A stretch of 64,000 nucleotides of DNA from JAOUJD01 sp963726405 (GCA_963726405.1 CAVSCF010000005.1:620001-684000); one strand, 5' to 3'; shown: positions 43,101-52,335, counted from the stretch's first letter. The notes: generated by a model from the sequence alone, not told the origin. Program-made: numbers and translations.

Positions 43101-43610
43101 TCAGAACGCCTTCGTCAGGATCGGATGGCGCTCGTGCGCGATCTTGTCCTGCAGTTTCATGATGCCGTCGATCACCATCTCGGGACGCGGCGGACACCCC
43201 GGGATGTAGACGTCGACCGGGACGATGCGGTCCACGCCCAGCAGCGTCGCGTAGTTCTGATAGAAGCCGCCGCTGGTCGCGCACGCGCCGAAGGCCATCA
43301 CCCACTTCGGCTCGCACATCTGCTCGTAGACCTTGAGAAGAATGGGGGCCTGCTTGTGGTTGATCGTGCCGACGACCATCAACAGGTCCGACTGGCGCGG
43401 CGAGAAACGCGGCAGCGCGGCGCCGAAACGGTCGGTGTCGTACGGGGTGGAGCTGACCGCCATGAACTCCATGGCGCAGCAGGCGGTGACGAAGGGATAG
43501 GGGAAGAGCGAGAACTTCCTCGCCCAGCCGACCAGTTCGTCCTTCTTGGTCGAGATGTACTCGAACGCGCCCGTCGGCTCGGAGCGAATGGGGATGACCT
43601 TGTCGTTCAT
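43101..43610 (-). CDS. nuoB: NADH-quinone oxidoreductase subunit B (N2 cluster)
   Basis: 169-residue subunit holding terminal cluster N2. Ligands are the adjacent cysteines in TACCAMEFM, the cysteine of AFGACATSGG and the cysteine of YIPGCPPRPE. It lies 5 bp after nuoA. Confidence 0.95.
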   Translation of the reverse strand: MNDKVIPIRSEPTGAFEYISTKKDELVGWARKFSLFPYPFVTACCAMEFMAVSSTPYDTDRFGAALPRFSPRQSDLLMVVGTINHKQAPILLKVYEQMCEPKWVMAFGACATSGGFYQNYATLLGVDRIVPVDVYIPGCPPRPEMVIDGIMKLQDKIAHERHPILTKAF

Positions 43611-43615
43611 CGCGG

Positions 43616-43981
43616 CTACTCCGTCACGCCTTCAAGCAGCCGCGCCCTGTATACATACAGCAGGATGACGATCAGCAGGAACGTGAACAGGAAGAACGTG
43701 AAGAGCATGAAGCCCGTCATCGGCTGCGCGCCAAGCGCCCAGATGAACAGGAACACGGTTTCCAGATCGAACAGGATGAAGACGATCGCCACCGCGTAGT
43801 ACTTGGCCGGCACGGCCTTGACGTTCAGGCGGTCGATCGGCGTGGCACCGCACTCGAACGGTTCGAGCTTCAACGCGCTCGGGGTCGATTTGGGGCCGAG
43901 CAGCGCGTTCAGCAGCAGCGTGAACCCGACGAAGCCGAGGATCGCGAGCATGTACAGCAGAAATACGACATATGGGCTCAT
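43616..43981 (-). CDS. nuoA: NADH-quinone oxidoreductase subunit A
   Basis: Three-helix membrane subunit, 121 residues from the ATG at 43981, with AGGAG about ten bases upstream. It shows the conserved loop FECGATPIDRLNVKAVPAKYY and the acidic helix FILFDLETVFLF. It is the first gene of the operon; the 362-bp region upstream holds an Fnr-like site and an inverted repeat, and is shared with a divergent AllA-like gene. Confidence 0.94.
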   Translation of the reverse strand: MSPYVVFLLYMLAILGFVGFTLLLNALLGPKSTPSALKLEPFECGATPIDRLNVKAVPAKYYAVAIVFILFDLETVFLFIWALGAQPMTGFMLFTFFLFTFLLIVILLYVYRARLLEGVTE

Positions 43982-44112
43982 CGAGCTGGCGCTCCTGAAC
44001 GTTCCTGGCGGCGGGATGCGGCACCCAATTCGGTGCTCGCGCGCGGACGGCCTCCGACCGGGAGGTCGTATCCCCTTGACGTGACGATGGCCATTGGCCC
44101 TCTTTTCATATG

Positions 44113-44134
44113 GTGCAGTCCGATTCCACTGCAC
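44113..44134. promoter_or_regulatory. Inverted repeat in the nuoA/allA-like divergent region
   Basis: GTGCAGT (44113-44119) and ACTGCAC (44128-44134) form a perfect 7-bp inverted repeat with an 8-bp spacer, 132 bp upstream of nuoA. Possible operator or mRNA leader hairpin. No known site type was recognised. Confidence 0.35.
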
Positions 44135-44177
44135 GCTCCCTTGCGTCGCAGGTTAGGGCCGCACCGTAGTGGCGCAT

Positions 44178-44191
44178 TTGATATCGATCAG
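44178..44191. promoter_or_regulatory. Fnr/Anr-like box upstream of nuoA
   Basis: TTGAT-ATCG-ATCAG matches the Fnr/Anr consensus TTGAT-N4-ATCAA at 9 of 10 positions. It lies 197 bp before the nuoA start and 153 bp before the divergent gene, in a region otherwise without genes (43982-44343). Fnr control of nuo is known in E. coli; its use here is inference. Confidence 0.45.
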
Positions 44192-44343
44192 TCGGACGAG
44201 AGGCACCACACATCCTGCATGATCCGCCGTGAGCGGACCCGCGAATGCTGAAGTCGCGCCATTGCGCGCGTGTAAAAAGTCGCGTATCGGGCGCCTCGCG
44301 GCGCCTGCGATCCTCCCTCTCATCCGCCGATGGAGAACTCCCC

Positions 44344-45012
44344 ATGGACGACGTCCGCCAACCGCCGAACTACCTCAACCCCGACGTTTCGCGCGGAATG
44401 CGGCGAGTCGCGATGCCGGTCGTCGTCGCCACCGCGGACAACCTTCGCGGATTCGGCGCGCTGGTGGACGATCCACAGGGTTTCGGCATCGAGATCGTGC
44501 GCTGGCCCGCGCAGGGCTGGCGTCCGGTGGACAGCGACAGCGGCAACGAAGGCGGCACGACGCGGGGGGTCTTCGTGAGCGAGTGGAAGGGCGACGTCCT
44601 GTATGGCCGCAACGAGGCGGTCGGCGGCCACTACATCCTCGCGTACGGCGACGAGCCGGCGGACGCGCGCGAGGACCACGCGCGGGCACCTGTGCGCATG
44701 CTGCTCTGGCATGCCAACTATCACCCGGACGGCGGCCAGCTCTTCTTCCCGCTCGAGCCGCGGCCCTTCCTCGTGCCGCTGGCCCGGCCGGGCGACGACG
44801 TGAAGCCCGAGGATTTCGTCTGTTTTCGATTCGATGGAAGCCGGGGCCTCTATATCCACCCGAACATCTGGCACGAGGGCGTGTTCACGATGTCCGGCAC
44901 CCAGCGCTTCCACGATGAGCAGGGTGCCGTGCACGCGCGGGTCTCGATCGATTTCCCGCGCGAGTTCGGCTGCCTGCTGGAAGCGTCGATCGCGGAAGCG
45001 CCGGAGCGCTGA
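44344..45012 (+). CDS. Ureidoglycolate lyase (AllA) family protein
   Basis: 222 residues from the ATG at 44344, with GGAG eight bases upstream. The fold-defining features of AllA-type cupins are present: an early GFGALVDDP segment, a middle LWHANYHPDGGQLFFPL, and the late GLYIHPNIWHEGVF, which parallels the NYHRNVWHHPLF of E. coli AllA. AllA proteins cleave ureidoglycolate to glyoxylate and urea in purine breakdown. This form is longer than E. coli AllA (about 160) and no other purine-degradation gene is in the window, so another substrate is possible. It is divergent from nuoA. Confidence 0.65.
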   Translation: MDDVRQPPNYLNPDVSRGMRRVAMPVVVATADNLRGFGALVDDPQGFGIEIVRWPAQGWRPVDSDSGNEGGTTRGVFVSEWKGDVLYGRNEAVGGHYILAYGDEPADAREDHARAPVRMLLWHANYHPDGGQLFFPLEPRPFLVPLARPGDDVKPEDFVCFRFDGSRGLYIHPNIWHEGVFTMSGTQRFHDEQGAVHARVSIDFPREFGCLLEASIAEAPER

Positions 45013-45068
45013 GGCAATCGCGCCGCGCCCGGAATCCGCGGCACGACAACGGCCGCGATAATGCCGCC

Positions 45069-46538
45069 ATGAACGAACAGGCCGCCCGGAACGTGCTGCT
45101 GGTCCGCGCCGTGGAAAGCGCGGACCGCGACCGCACGCTGATCACCGAGGTGGATCGCCAGCACGCGGCCCGCGCGGCGACGGAGCTGGCGCGCTGGAGC
45201 GCAAGCGAGCGAGGTGAAGCGGCCTCGGCGGAGCGCTTCATCGAGAAGCGCGCCGAACTGCTGATGGGCAAGGTCGGCGAACGCGAGGGTCGGCTGGCGC
45301 AGGCGGTGGGGGCGCTTGCATGGCGTCCATGGGTCGGCGTGCTGCTGCCAATGGCAGCCCTTGCGTTCGGCGCCTTCTTCCAGCAGGTTGGCGACCGACA
45401 GCACATCAACGTGCTCGCCTTTCCGCTTCTGACGGTCGTCGTCTGGAACGGGGCGGTTTATCTCATCCTGGTCGCACACGCCCTGGCCGCGCTCGGCGGC
45501 GGGCGCAAGCGGCTTGCGGGCCTGCGTGCCCTGCTGATGGGATCCGCGCGGCGCGGCGGCCGCCGCCTGAAAGGAACGGCCGGCGAAGCCTTCGCGGCCT
45601 TCATGGACGAATGGATGCGCGCTGGCGCTCCGCTGCTCGCCGCGCGCGCGGGCCGGGTGCTGCACCTGTCGGCGGCACTGCTCGCGGTCGGCGCCATCGG
45701 AGGCCTCTATGTGCGAGGGCTCGTCTTCGAGTACCGGGCCGGCTGGGAGAGCACGTTCCTCGCGCCCTCGCAGGTGCACGCGCTGCTGTCGTCGCTGCTC
45801 GGGCCGGTCGCCTCCGCCCTCGGGCAGCCGTTCCCGGGCGCCGACGAACTCGCCCGGATACGGTGGCCCGATTCCATCGGCGAGAACGCGGCGCGCTGGA
45901 TCCACTGGTACGCGCTGCTGGTCTCGGCCCTCGTCGTGGTGCCCCGGCTGGCGCTCGCGGCGTGGTCCCGCTGGCGCGAGCAGCACCTGAGCAGGCGCTT
46001 TCCGATTCCGCTCGACGAACCCTACTTCCGCCGCCTGCTCGGCGCCTTCAGCCCGGAGCGCACGCAGCTGCGCGTGGTGCCCTACAGCTACACGCTCGAC
46101 GAGGCGAGCGTCCGCGGACTGCGCGCAGCGACGCGCGCCCTGCTCGGAGACAACAGTGACCTCGCCATGCGGCCGTCCGTCGCCTTCGGTCAGGAAACGG
46201 GGGCCACGGCCGGCCTGGACCTCGGCGACCGCACCGTCGGGCTGACCGTTGCCCTCTTCAGCCTGGCCGCCACACCCGAGCACGAAAACCACGGGACGTT
46301 CCTCGACACGTTGCGCGATGCGTTGCGGTCGCCGCTCATCGCGCTGGTCGACGAGGCGTCCTACCGGCGCCGCCTCGGCGAGCAGCCCGCCGGCCACGAA
46401 CGCCTGGCCGAGCGGCGGCAGGCCTGGTCTGCCTTCTGCTCGGCGCATCGGGTGAACGTTGCCTTCGTCGACCTCACGGCACCCGACCTCGCGCAACTGG
46501 AGCGCGACGCGGAGCCCGTATTGGCGGCCGCCGCATGA
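45069..46538 (+). CDS. DUF2868 domain membrane protein
   Basis: 489 residues. The N-terminal about 75 residues are charged and helical. Transmembrane segments follow at roughly residues 82-100, 112-135, 198-220 and 280-305, separated by soluble loops, and the C-terminal about 170 residues are soluble. Family DUF2868, function unknown. Its TGA overlaps the ATG of a DUF3482 GTPase gene by 4 bp, a pairing seen in many proteobacteria, so the two probably work together at the inner membrane. Confidence 0.8.
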   Translation: MNEQAARNVLLVRAVESADRDRTLITEVDRQHAARAATELARWSASERGEAASAERFIEKRAELLMGKVGEREGRLAQAVGALAWRPWVGVLLPMAALAFGAFFQQVGDRQHINVLAFPLLTVVVWNGAVYLILVAHALAALGGGRKRLAGLRALLMGSARRGGRRLKGTAGEAFAAFMDEWMRAGAPLLAARAGRVLHLSAALLAVGAIGGLYVRGLVFEYRAGWESTFLAPSQVHALLSSLLGPVASALGQPFPGADELARIRWPDSIGENAARWIHWYALLVSALVVVPRLALAAWSRWREQHLSRRFPIPLDEPYFRRLLGAFSPERTQLRVVPYSYTLDEASVRGLRAATRALLGDNSDLAMRPSVAFGQETGATAGLDLGDRTVGLTVALFSLAATPEHENHGTFLDTLRDALRSPLIALVDEASYRRRLGEQPAGHERLAERRQAWSAFCSAHRVNVAFVDLTAPDLAQLERDAEPVLAAAA

Positions 46539-48004
46539 CCGCGCCCGGCACCATCGAGATCGCACTGATCTCGCACACCAACGCCGGCAAGACCACGCTG
46601 GCCCGCACGCTGCTCGGGCGCGACGTGGGCGAAGTGCGCGATGCCCCGCACGTCACGGACCTCGCCGAGTCCCACACGCTGATCAGTAGCGATGAAGGCG
46701 ACATCCTGCGCCTGACCGACACGCCGGGCTTCGGGGACTCCGCTCGTCTCGTGCAACGGCTGCGCGTGGCGGACAACCCGCTCGGCTGGCTGCTGCGCGA
46801 GGTATGGGACCGCTACCGCGACCGTCCCTTCTGGTGCAGCCAGCAGGCGGTGCGCGCCGCGCGGGACAGCGCCGACATCGTCCTGTACCTGGTCAATGCC
46901 GCGGAGGATCCGGGCGACGCCGGCTACGTGGCTTTCGAGATGCAGGTGCTGCGATGGGTCGGCAAGCCGGTGATCGTGCTGCTGAACCAGGTCGGCGCAC
47001 CGCGTGCGGCCGATGACGAGCGACGCGACGTCGAACGCTGGCGGAGCCACCTGGCGCCGCACGGGATCGTCAACGACGTGCTTGCCTTCGATGCGTTCGC
47101 CCGTTGCTGGGTCCAGGAACGGGTGCTGCTCGACGCCATCGCCGCGGCCCTTCCGGCAGATCGCCGTGCCGCGCTGTCGCGGCTGCAATCGGCGTGGGAG
47201 CGCGCCAGCATCGAGCGCTTCGAAGCCTCGATGCAAGTGCTCGGCGAGGAACTCGCGGCGGCGGCCCGCGACGCCGAGCCGATCGACGGCGAAACGGCGA
47301 GCACCGCGCAGAAACTGCTTCGATCGGTCGGGGTCGGGCGCCGCGACGCCGACCCCGCGCGCGAGCGGGCGATGGCGGCGCTCGCGGAGCGGCTCGACAC
47401 CGCGATCCGCGCGGCGACCGATCGCCTCATCGCCCTGCACGGGCTCGAGGGGAGCGCCACTCAGGCCGTGCTCGAGCGGATGCAGGAAAACTTTGCCGTG
47501 CCGGCCCAGGTCGACGAAGGCCGGGCGGCGCTGTTCGGCAGCATCGTCACCGGCGCGTTGACAGGACTGAAGGCGGACCTCGCCGCCGGTGGACTGACCT
47601 TCGGCGCGGGCATGCTGGTGGGCGGCGTGATCGGCGGTCTGGCCGGGGCGGGGCTCGCGCGCGGCATGAACGTGCTGCGCGGCGCGGAGCACCCCGCGGT
47701 GCGCTGGTCGGACGAGTTCCTCGACGGCCTCGTCCGCTCGAGCGTGCTTCGCTATCTCGCCGTCGCGCACTTCGGCCGGGGCCGTGGACGGTACGTCGAG
47801 GGCGAAGCGCCGTCGTTCTGGAAAGGCGAGGTCGAGCAGGCGATGGCGACGCAGCGGGAGGCGCTGCACGCCCTGTGGCAGGAGGCGCGCGGCGGTGAGG
47901 CGACGATCGACGGTCGCCTCGCGGACACCATCGCCGCCGTCAGTGCCCTTGCACTCGAGCGGCTCTATCCGGGCCGCGTCCCGGCCCCGCTCCTCGCTCG
48001 CTGA
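46535..48004 (+). CDS. DUF3482 domain GTPase
   Basis: 489-residue TRAFAC-class GTPase. G1 is SHTNAGKTTL at about residues 13-22, G3 is DTPGFGDS near 63-70, and the G4 position reads LNQVGAP where canonical GTPases have N-K-x-D, a weak specificity motif. A helical middle region follows, then a glycine-rich hydrophobic stretch (about residues 345-380, GAGMLVGGVIGGLAGAGLARG) that could insert in a membrane, and a C-terminal soluble segment. It is translationally coupled to the DUF2868 membrane protein. Function unknown; a membrane-associated switch is the simplest reading. Confidence 0.82.
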   Translation: MTAPGTIEIALISHTNAGKTTLARTLLGRDVGEVRDAPHVTDLAESHTLISSDEGDILRLTDTPGFGDSARLVQRLRVADNPLGWLLREVWDRYRDRPFWCSQQAVRAARDSADIVLYLVNAAEDPGDAGYVAFEMQVLRWVGKPVIVLLNQVGAPRAADDERRDVERWRSHLAPHGIVNDVLAFDAFARCWVQERVLLDAIAAALPADRRAALSRLQSAWERASIERFEASMQVLGEELAAAARDAEPIDGETASTAQKLLRSVGVGRRDADPARERAMAALAERLDTAIRAATDRLIALHGLEGSATQAVLERMQENFAVPAQVDEGRAALFGSIVTGALTGLKADLAAGGLTFGAGMLVGGVIGGLAGAGLARGMNVLRGAEHPAVRWSDEFLDGLVRSSVLRYLAVAHFGRGRGRYVEGEAPSFWKGEVEQAMATQREALHALWQEARGGEATIDGRLADTIAAVSALALERLYPGRVPAPLLAR

Positions 48005-48017
48005 CTCGGCCGGCGCG

Positions 48018-49067
48018 CTAGAGCGTCGCCATGTCGATCACGAAGCGGTACTTCACGTCGCTCTTCAGCATCCGCTCGTAGGCCTCGTTGATCGCGGCGA
48101 TCGGGATCATCTCGATGTCCGAGACGATGCCGTGCTCGGCGCAGAAGTCGAGCATCTCCTGCGTCTCGGCGATGCCGCCGATCAGCGATCCCGCGAGGCT
48201 GCGCCGCTTCATGATGAGGTTGAACACGCCGGGCGACGGATGCGGGGACGACGGCGCGCCGACCAACACCAGCGAGCCGTCGCGCTTCAGCATGCCGAGG
48301 AAAGGATCGAGGTCGTGCGGCGCCGCGACCGTGTTGAGGATGAAGTCGAAGCGGTTCTTCTGCGCCGCCATGGCCGTGCGGTCGGTCGACACCACCACCT
48401 CGTGCGCACCGAGCTTCATCGCATCAGCCGCCTTGTTCGGCGACGTGGTGAACATCACCACGTGAGCCCCGATCGCGCGGGCGAGCTTCACGCCCATGTG
48501 GCCAAGGCCGCCGAGGCCCACGACGCCGACCGTCTGGCCGGGGCCGACCTCCCACTTCCGCAAGGGCGACCACGTCGTGATCCCGGCGCACAGCAGGGGC
48601 GCCACCGCCGCCAGCTGGGACTCGGGGTGGCGGATCCTCAGCACGTACCTCTCGTCGACGACGATCCGGTTCGAGTAGCCGCCGTAGGTGTTCGCGCCGG
48701 TGCCCTGCTCGGGGCCGTTGTAGGTCCCGGTAAAGCCGTTCTCGCAGTACTGCTCCAATCCCTCGGCACACGATGCGCAGGTGCGGCAGCTGTCCACCAT
48801 GCAGCCCACGCCCACCAGGTCACCGGTCTTGAAGCGCGAGACCTGACCTCCCGTCTTCGCGACGCGGCCGACGATTTCGTGGCCCGGCACGCAGGGATAC
48901 CGGGTGCCGGGCCACTCGGCACGCGCGGTGTGCAGGTCGGAGTGGCACACGCCGCAGTAAAGGATGTCGATCTGGACGTCGGCGGGACCGGGATCGCGGC
49001 GTTCGAACGCGAACGGCGCAAGGGGCGAGGCGGCGGATTCGGCGGCGTAGCCTTTGCTCGATAGCAC
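48018..49067 (-). CDS. yahK: Zinc-dependent NADP alcohol/aldehyde dehydrogenase (YahK/CAD family)
   Basis: 349-residue medium-chain dehydrogenase that reduces aldehydes to alcohols. The catalytic zinc site has Cys41 in GVCHSD and the GHE motif near residue 63. The structural zinc has Cys94, 97, 100 and 108. The dinucleotide motif is GLGGLGHMG near residues 187-195, followed by FTTSP typical of NADPH-preferring cinnamyl-alcohol-type enzymes. It is a single gene, convergent with the DUF3482 gene (13-bp gap) and divergent from the AAA ATPase. Confidence 0.9.
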   Translation of the reverse strand: MLSSKGYAAESAASPLAPFAFERRDPGPADVQIDILYCGVCHSDLHTARAEWPGTRYPCVPGHEIVGRVAKTGGQVSRFKTGDLVGVGCMVDSCRTCASCAEGLEQYCENGFTGTYNGPEQGTGANTYGGYSNRIVVDERYVLRIRHPESQLAAVAPLLCAGITTWSPLRKWEVGPGQTVGVVGLGGLGHMGVKLARAIGAHVVMFTTSPNKAADAMKLGAHEVVVSTDRTAMAAQKNRFDFILNTVAAPHDLDPFLGMLKRDGSLVLVGAPSSPHPSPGVFNLIMKRRSLAGSLIGGIAETQEMLDFCAEHGIVSDIEMIPIAAINEAYERMLKSDVKYRFVIDMATL

Positions 49068-49175
49068 GGCAGGACTCCTGGGATGACCGGATAGCGATTA
49101 GACCAATGTACAGCAGGAGGAATGCCCTCCGGCTGATAGGATCGTCGGACTTTCCCGAGGGGCGGAGCGAACGCG

Positions 49176-50432
49176 ATGGATTGGTTCGATGGTCTGCTGG
49201 CCGGCAGTCCGGTCGTCACCGGCGGCGCGGCGCTGGCGCTGTTCGGCCTGCTCGCCGTCTGGCTGCGGGACGTCCCGGGAAAGGTGCTGGGCTGGGCCAA
49301 GCACTTCTTCGTCAGCACCCTCACCGTGGATTCACGCGATGAGCTCATGTTCCCGGCGCTCGTCGAGTACATGGACAGCCGCGAAGCGCTCCGGCGGCTC
49401 AACAACTTCACCGCACGCGCGGTCCGCCAGGGCACCAGCTACCAGAGCCTGCACGACGAGCTCCAGCAGGGCGGGCGCCCCCTCACGGTGCTATCCCCGG
49501 GCGAGGGCTTCCATATCTTCGTGCTCGACGGCCGGCTGATGTGGATGAAACGCGAAGTGCAGGCGGGGCCGACGATCTTCGAGAAGATCAGCCTGTCGAC
49601 GCTCGGCCGCAACAAGGGGCCGCTCGAGGCGCTGGTGCACGAGGCGATGGAGCACCGGATCGCGCGCGAGCTGAACCGCATCGCGGTCTACATGCCGAGC
49701 CCGTACAACAACGAGTGGATGCGGGCGCGCCTCGGCAACAACCGCAAGCTCGATTCCGTCGTGCTGAAGGCGGGGCAGAAAGAGGCGATCGTCGCCGACC
49801 TCGACCGCTTCTTCGCTTCGCACGATCGCTACGAAGCGCTGGGCATCCCCTGGCGGCGCGGCTACCTGCTGTACGGCCCGCCGGGGACCGGCAAGACCTC
49901 GCTCGTCACCGCGCTCGCGTCGGAGCTGAAGCTCAATGTCTGCGTGCTGTCGCTCGCGTCGCCGACGGTGAACGACGAGAAGATTGCCAACCTGCTGTCC
50001 TCGGTCCCGCAACGCTCGGTGATCCTGATCGAGGACGTCGACGCGTTCTTCCGCCAGCGGGACAAGGCCGACAACAGCGTGAAGGTCTCGTACTCCGGGT
50101 TCATCAATGCGCTCGACGGCGTGGCGGCGCACGAAGGTTCGGTCGTCTTCCTCACCACCAACCATCCGGAACTGATCGACGAGGCGGCCATCCGCTCGGG
50201 CCGCGTCGACTTCCGCATGGAACTCGGCCTGTGCGACGCCAGCCAGCTCGAACGCATGTTCCTGAAGTTCTTCGACGACGCGTCGGCCGCGGCCCGCTTC
50301 GCCAGCGAGGTCGCGCCGGACCGCTGGTCGCCGGCCCAGGTGCAGGAGCGGCTGCTCAAGGCGGAATCCGTCGAAGAAGCGCTGCAGCCGTTCCGCGAGC
50401 CGGCAAAGGCGAGTGCCGTGCGGGTCGCATGA
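49176..50432 (+). CDS. BCS1-like AAA ATPase with N-terminal membrane helix
   Basis: 418 residues. One transmembrane helix lies at about residues 12-30, followed by a BCS1-type middle domain (about 40-190, with LYMPSPYNNEW-like end) and a single AAA module. Walker A is GPPGTGKT at 234-241, Walker B VILIEDVD at 282-289, the sensor-1 segment is FLTTNHPE, and the arginine region is AIRSGRVDFRMEL. In mitochondria BCS1 moves folded Rieske protein across the inner membrane. Bacterial members exist and their roles are unclear. No cytochrome bc1 gene is near. It is divergent from yahK across 108 bp. Confidence 0.85.
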   Translation: MDWFDGLLAGSPVVTGGAALALFGLLAVWLRDVPGKVLGWAKHFFVSTLTVDSRDELMFPALVEYMDSREALRRLNNFTARAVRQGTSYQSLHDELQQGGRPLTVLSPGEGFHIFVLDGRLMWMKREVQAGPTIFEKISLSTLGRNKGPLEALVHEAMEHRIARELNRIAVYMPSPYNNEWMRARLGNNRKLDSVVLKAGQKEAIVADLDRFFASHDRYEALGIPWRRGYLLYGPPGTGKTSLVTALASELKLNVCVLSLASPTVNDEKIANLLSSVPQRSVILIEDVDAFFRQRDKADNSVKVSYSGFINALDGVAAHEGSVVFLTTNHPELIDEAAIRSGRVDFRMELGLCDASQLERMFLKFFDDASAAARFASEVAPDRWSPAQVQERLLKAESVEEALQPFREPAKASAVRVA

Positions 50433-50579
50433 TCCGTACGGTGCCTACACTTGCTGCATTGAAGCGCGCTGGCGTGGCCCCGCGAGACGGCCGCGCGCCG
50501 GGGTGATCATGTCTTTCTTTCGGGCCTATCGACACTCTCTCGGCGCGGCGAAACACGCACTCGCCGTGGAGGACCGACC

Positions 50580-51164
50580 ATGATCGGCACAAGGCGGCCT
50601 TCGATGGGTCGTCGTGCAGCACTCCTCGCCGTCCTGTTCGCTTGCGCCGGGGGCGTCACGCCGGCGCGGACTCAACCCAGGGAGGTTACCGCCATGACGC
50701 TCCACCTGGCATCGACCGCCTTCTCGCACAACGGCGACATTCCGTCGCGACATACCTGCGAGGGGCAGGACCTCTCGCCGCCGCTCGTGTGGTCCGGTGT
50801 GCCGCCCGCGGCGAAGACCCTCGTATTGATCGTGGACGACCCGGACGCACCGGATCCGGCCGCACCGCGGATGACCTGGGTTCACTGGGTCCTCTACAAC
50901 ATCCCGCCGACGCCGAGCGGTCTGCCGGAAGGCGGCAAGCCCCTGCCGCCCGGGACGCTGGAAGGCGTGAACGACTGGAAGCGGACTGGCTACGGCGGAC
51001 CGTGCCCGCCGATCGGTCGTCATCGTTATTTCTTCAAGCTCTATGCGCTCGACACGGTACTGTCCAATCTCGTTCATCCGTCAAAGTCCGAACTCGAAGC
51101 GCGGATCAAAGGTCACGTGATTGCGCAGGCGGAACTCGTCGGCACGTACCAGAAGCGGAAGTGA
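50580..51164 (+). CDS. YbhB/YbcL family PEBP (Raf kinase inhibitor-like) protein
   Basis: 194 residues with an N-terminal signal-like stretch (about residues 10-32), so probably exported. The PEBP fold is clear: VDDPDAPDP, the anion-binding-site segment TWVHWVLYNIP, and GPCPPIGRHRYFFKLYALD. Bacterial YbhB/YbcL proteins bind small anionic ligands and their physiological role is poorly known. The next gene starts 54 bp later on the same strand. The 147-bp gap upstream, after the AAA gene, shows no clear feature. Confidence 0.87.
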   Translation: MIGTRRPSMGRRAALLAVLFACAGGVTPARTQPREVTAMTLHLASTAFSHNGDIPSRHTCEGQDLSPPLVWSGVPPAAKTLVLIVDDPDAPDPAAPRMTWVHWVLYNIPPTPSGLPEGGKPLPPGTLEGVNDWKRTGYGGPCPPIGRHRYFFKLYALDTVLSNLVHPSKSELEARIKGHVIAQAELVGTYQKRK

Positions 51165-51218
51165 CCCGCGCCGGACGCCTGGACTTTCAGCTGACATTCA
51201 CGAAGGAGGAAGAGGGAG

Positions 51219-52310
51219 ATGGGAACGTGGCAAATCGCGCTGATTCCGGGCGACGGAATCGGCAAGGAAGTGGTGCCGGCCGGCCGCAAGGTACTGGAGG
51301 CGCTGGCCGCAGCGGACCCATCGCTGCGTTTCGAGTTCGCGGAGTTCGACTGGGGCGGCGACTACTACCGCGCCCACGGCGTGATGATGCCGGCCGATGG
51401 CCTCGAGGCGCTGCGCGACAAGGACGCCATCCTGTTCGGCTCCGCGGGCGATCCCCACATTCCCGATCACATCACGTTGTGGGGCCTGCGCCTGAAGATC
51501 TGCCAGGGCTTCGACCAGTATGCGAACGTCCGGCCCACGCGGATCCTGCCCGGCATCGACGCGCCGCTGAAACGCTGCCGGCCGTCGGATCTCGACTGGG
51601 TGATCGTGCGCGAGAACACCGAGGGCGAATACGCCGGCGTCGGCGGACGTGCCCATCAGGGGCACCCGATCGAGGTGGCGACGGACGTGTCGATCATGAC
51701 GCGGGCCGGCGTGGAGCGGATCATGCGGTTTGCGTTCCGGCTCGCGCAGTCGCGCCCGCGCAAGCTGCTCACCGTGGTGACGAAATCCAACGCGCAGCGG
51801 CACGCGATGGTGATGTGGGACGAGATCGCCGCGGAAGTGGCCCGCGAGTTCCCCGACGTGCGGTGGGACAAGGAACTGGTGGACGCCGCCACCGCACGCA
51901 TGGTGAACCGGCCCGCCTCGCTCGACACCATCGTGGCCACCAACCTGCACGCCGACATCCTGAGCGATCTCGCGGCAGCGCTGGCCGGCAGCCTCGGGAT
52001 CGCGCCGACCGGCAACATCGACCCCGAACGCCGCTATCCCTCGATGTTCGAGCCGATCCACGGGTCGGCCTTCGACATCATGGGCAAAGGCCTTGCCAAC
52101 CCGCTCGGCACCTTCTGGTCCGTCGTGATGCTGCTGGACCATCTTGGCGAGCCCGCCGCGGCACGCTGCGTCATGGAAGCGATCGAGCACGTGACCGCGA
52201 ACCCGTCACTGCACACCCGCGACCTCGGTGGCGCGGCCACGACGCAGCAGGTGACGGCCGCCGTGTGCGCGAGGATCGCCGCGAGTTCCCGTCATGAGCG
52301 CGCCGCCTGA
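51219..52310 (+). CDS. ttuC: Tartrate dehydrogenase/decarboxylase family protein
   Basis: 363-residue member of the isopropylmalate/isocitrate dehydrogenase superfamily. The start LIPGDGIGKEVVPAG, the Arg pattern LRLKICQGFDQYANVRP, RENTEGEYAGVGGR, the metal-binding aspartates in NLHADILSDLAAAL, and EPIHGSAFDIMGKG are typical of the tartrate dehydrogenase branch, which oxidises tartrate or D-malate with NAD and a divalent metal. The ATG has AAGGAGGAAGAGGGAG just before it. The Bug receptor gene follows after 25 bp, which fits a carboxylate-use pair. Confidence 0.88.
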   Translation: MGTWQIALIPGDGIGKEVVPAGRKVLEALAAADPSLRFEFAEFDWGGDYYRAHGVMMPADGLEALRDKDAILFGSAGDPHIPDHITLWGLRLKICQGFDQYANVRPTRILPGIDAPLKRCRPSDLDWVIVRENTEGEYAGVGGRAHQGHPIEVATDVSIMTRAGVERIMRFAFRLAQSRPRKLLTVVTKSNAQRHAMVMWDEIAAEVAREFPDVRWDKELVDAATARMVNRPASLDTIVATNLHADILSDLAAALAGSLGIAPTGNIDPERRYPSMFEPIHGSAFDIMGKGLANPLGTFWSVVMLLDHLGEPAAARCVMEAIEHVTANPSLHTRDLGGAATTQQVTAAVCARIAASSRHERAA

Positions 52311-52335
52311 GCGCGCAGTCCAACGCAAGGAGACG

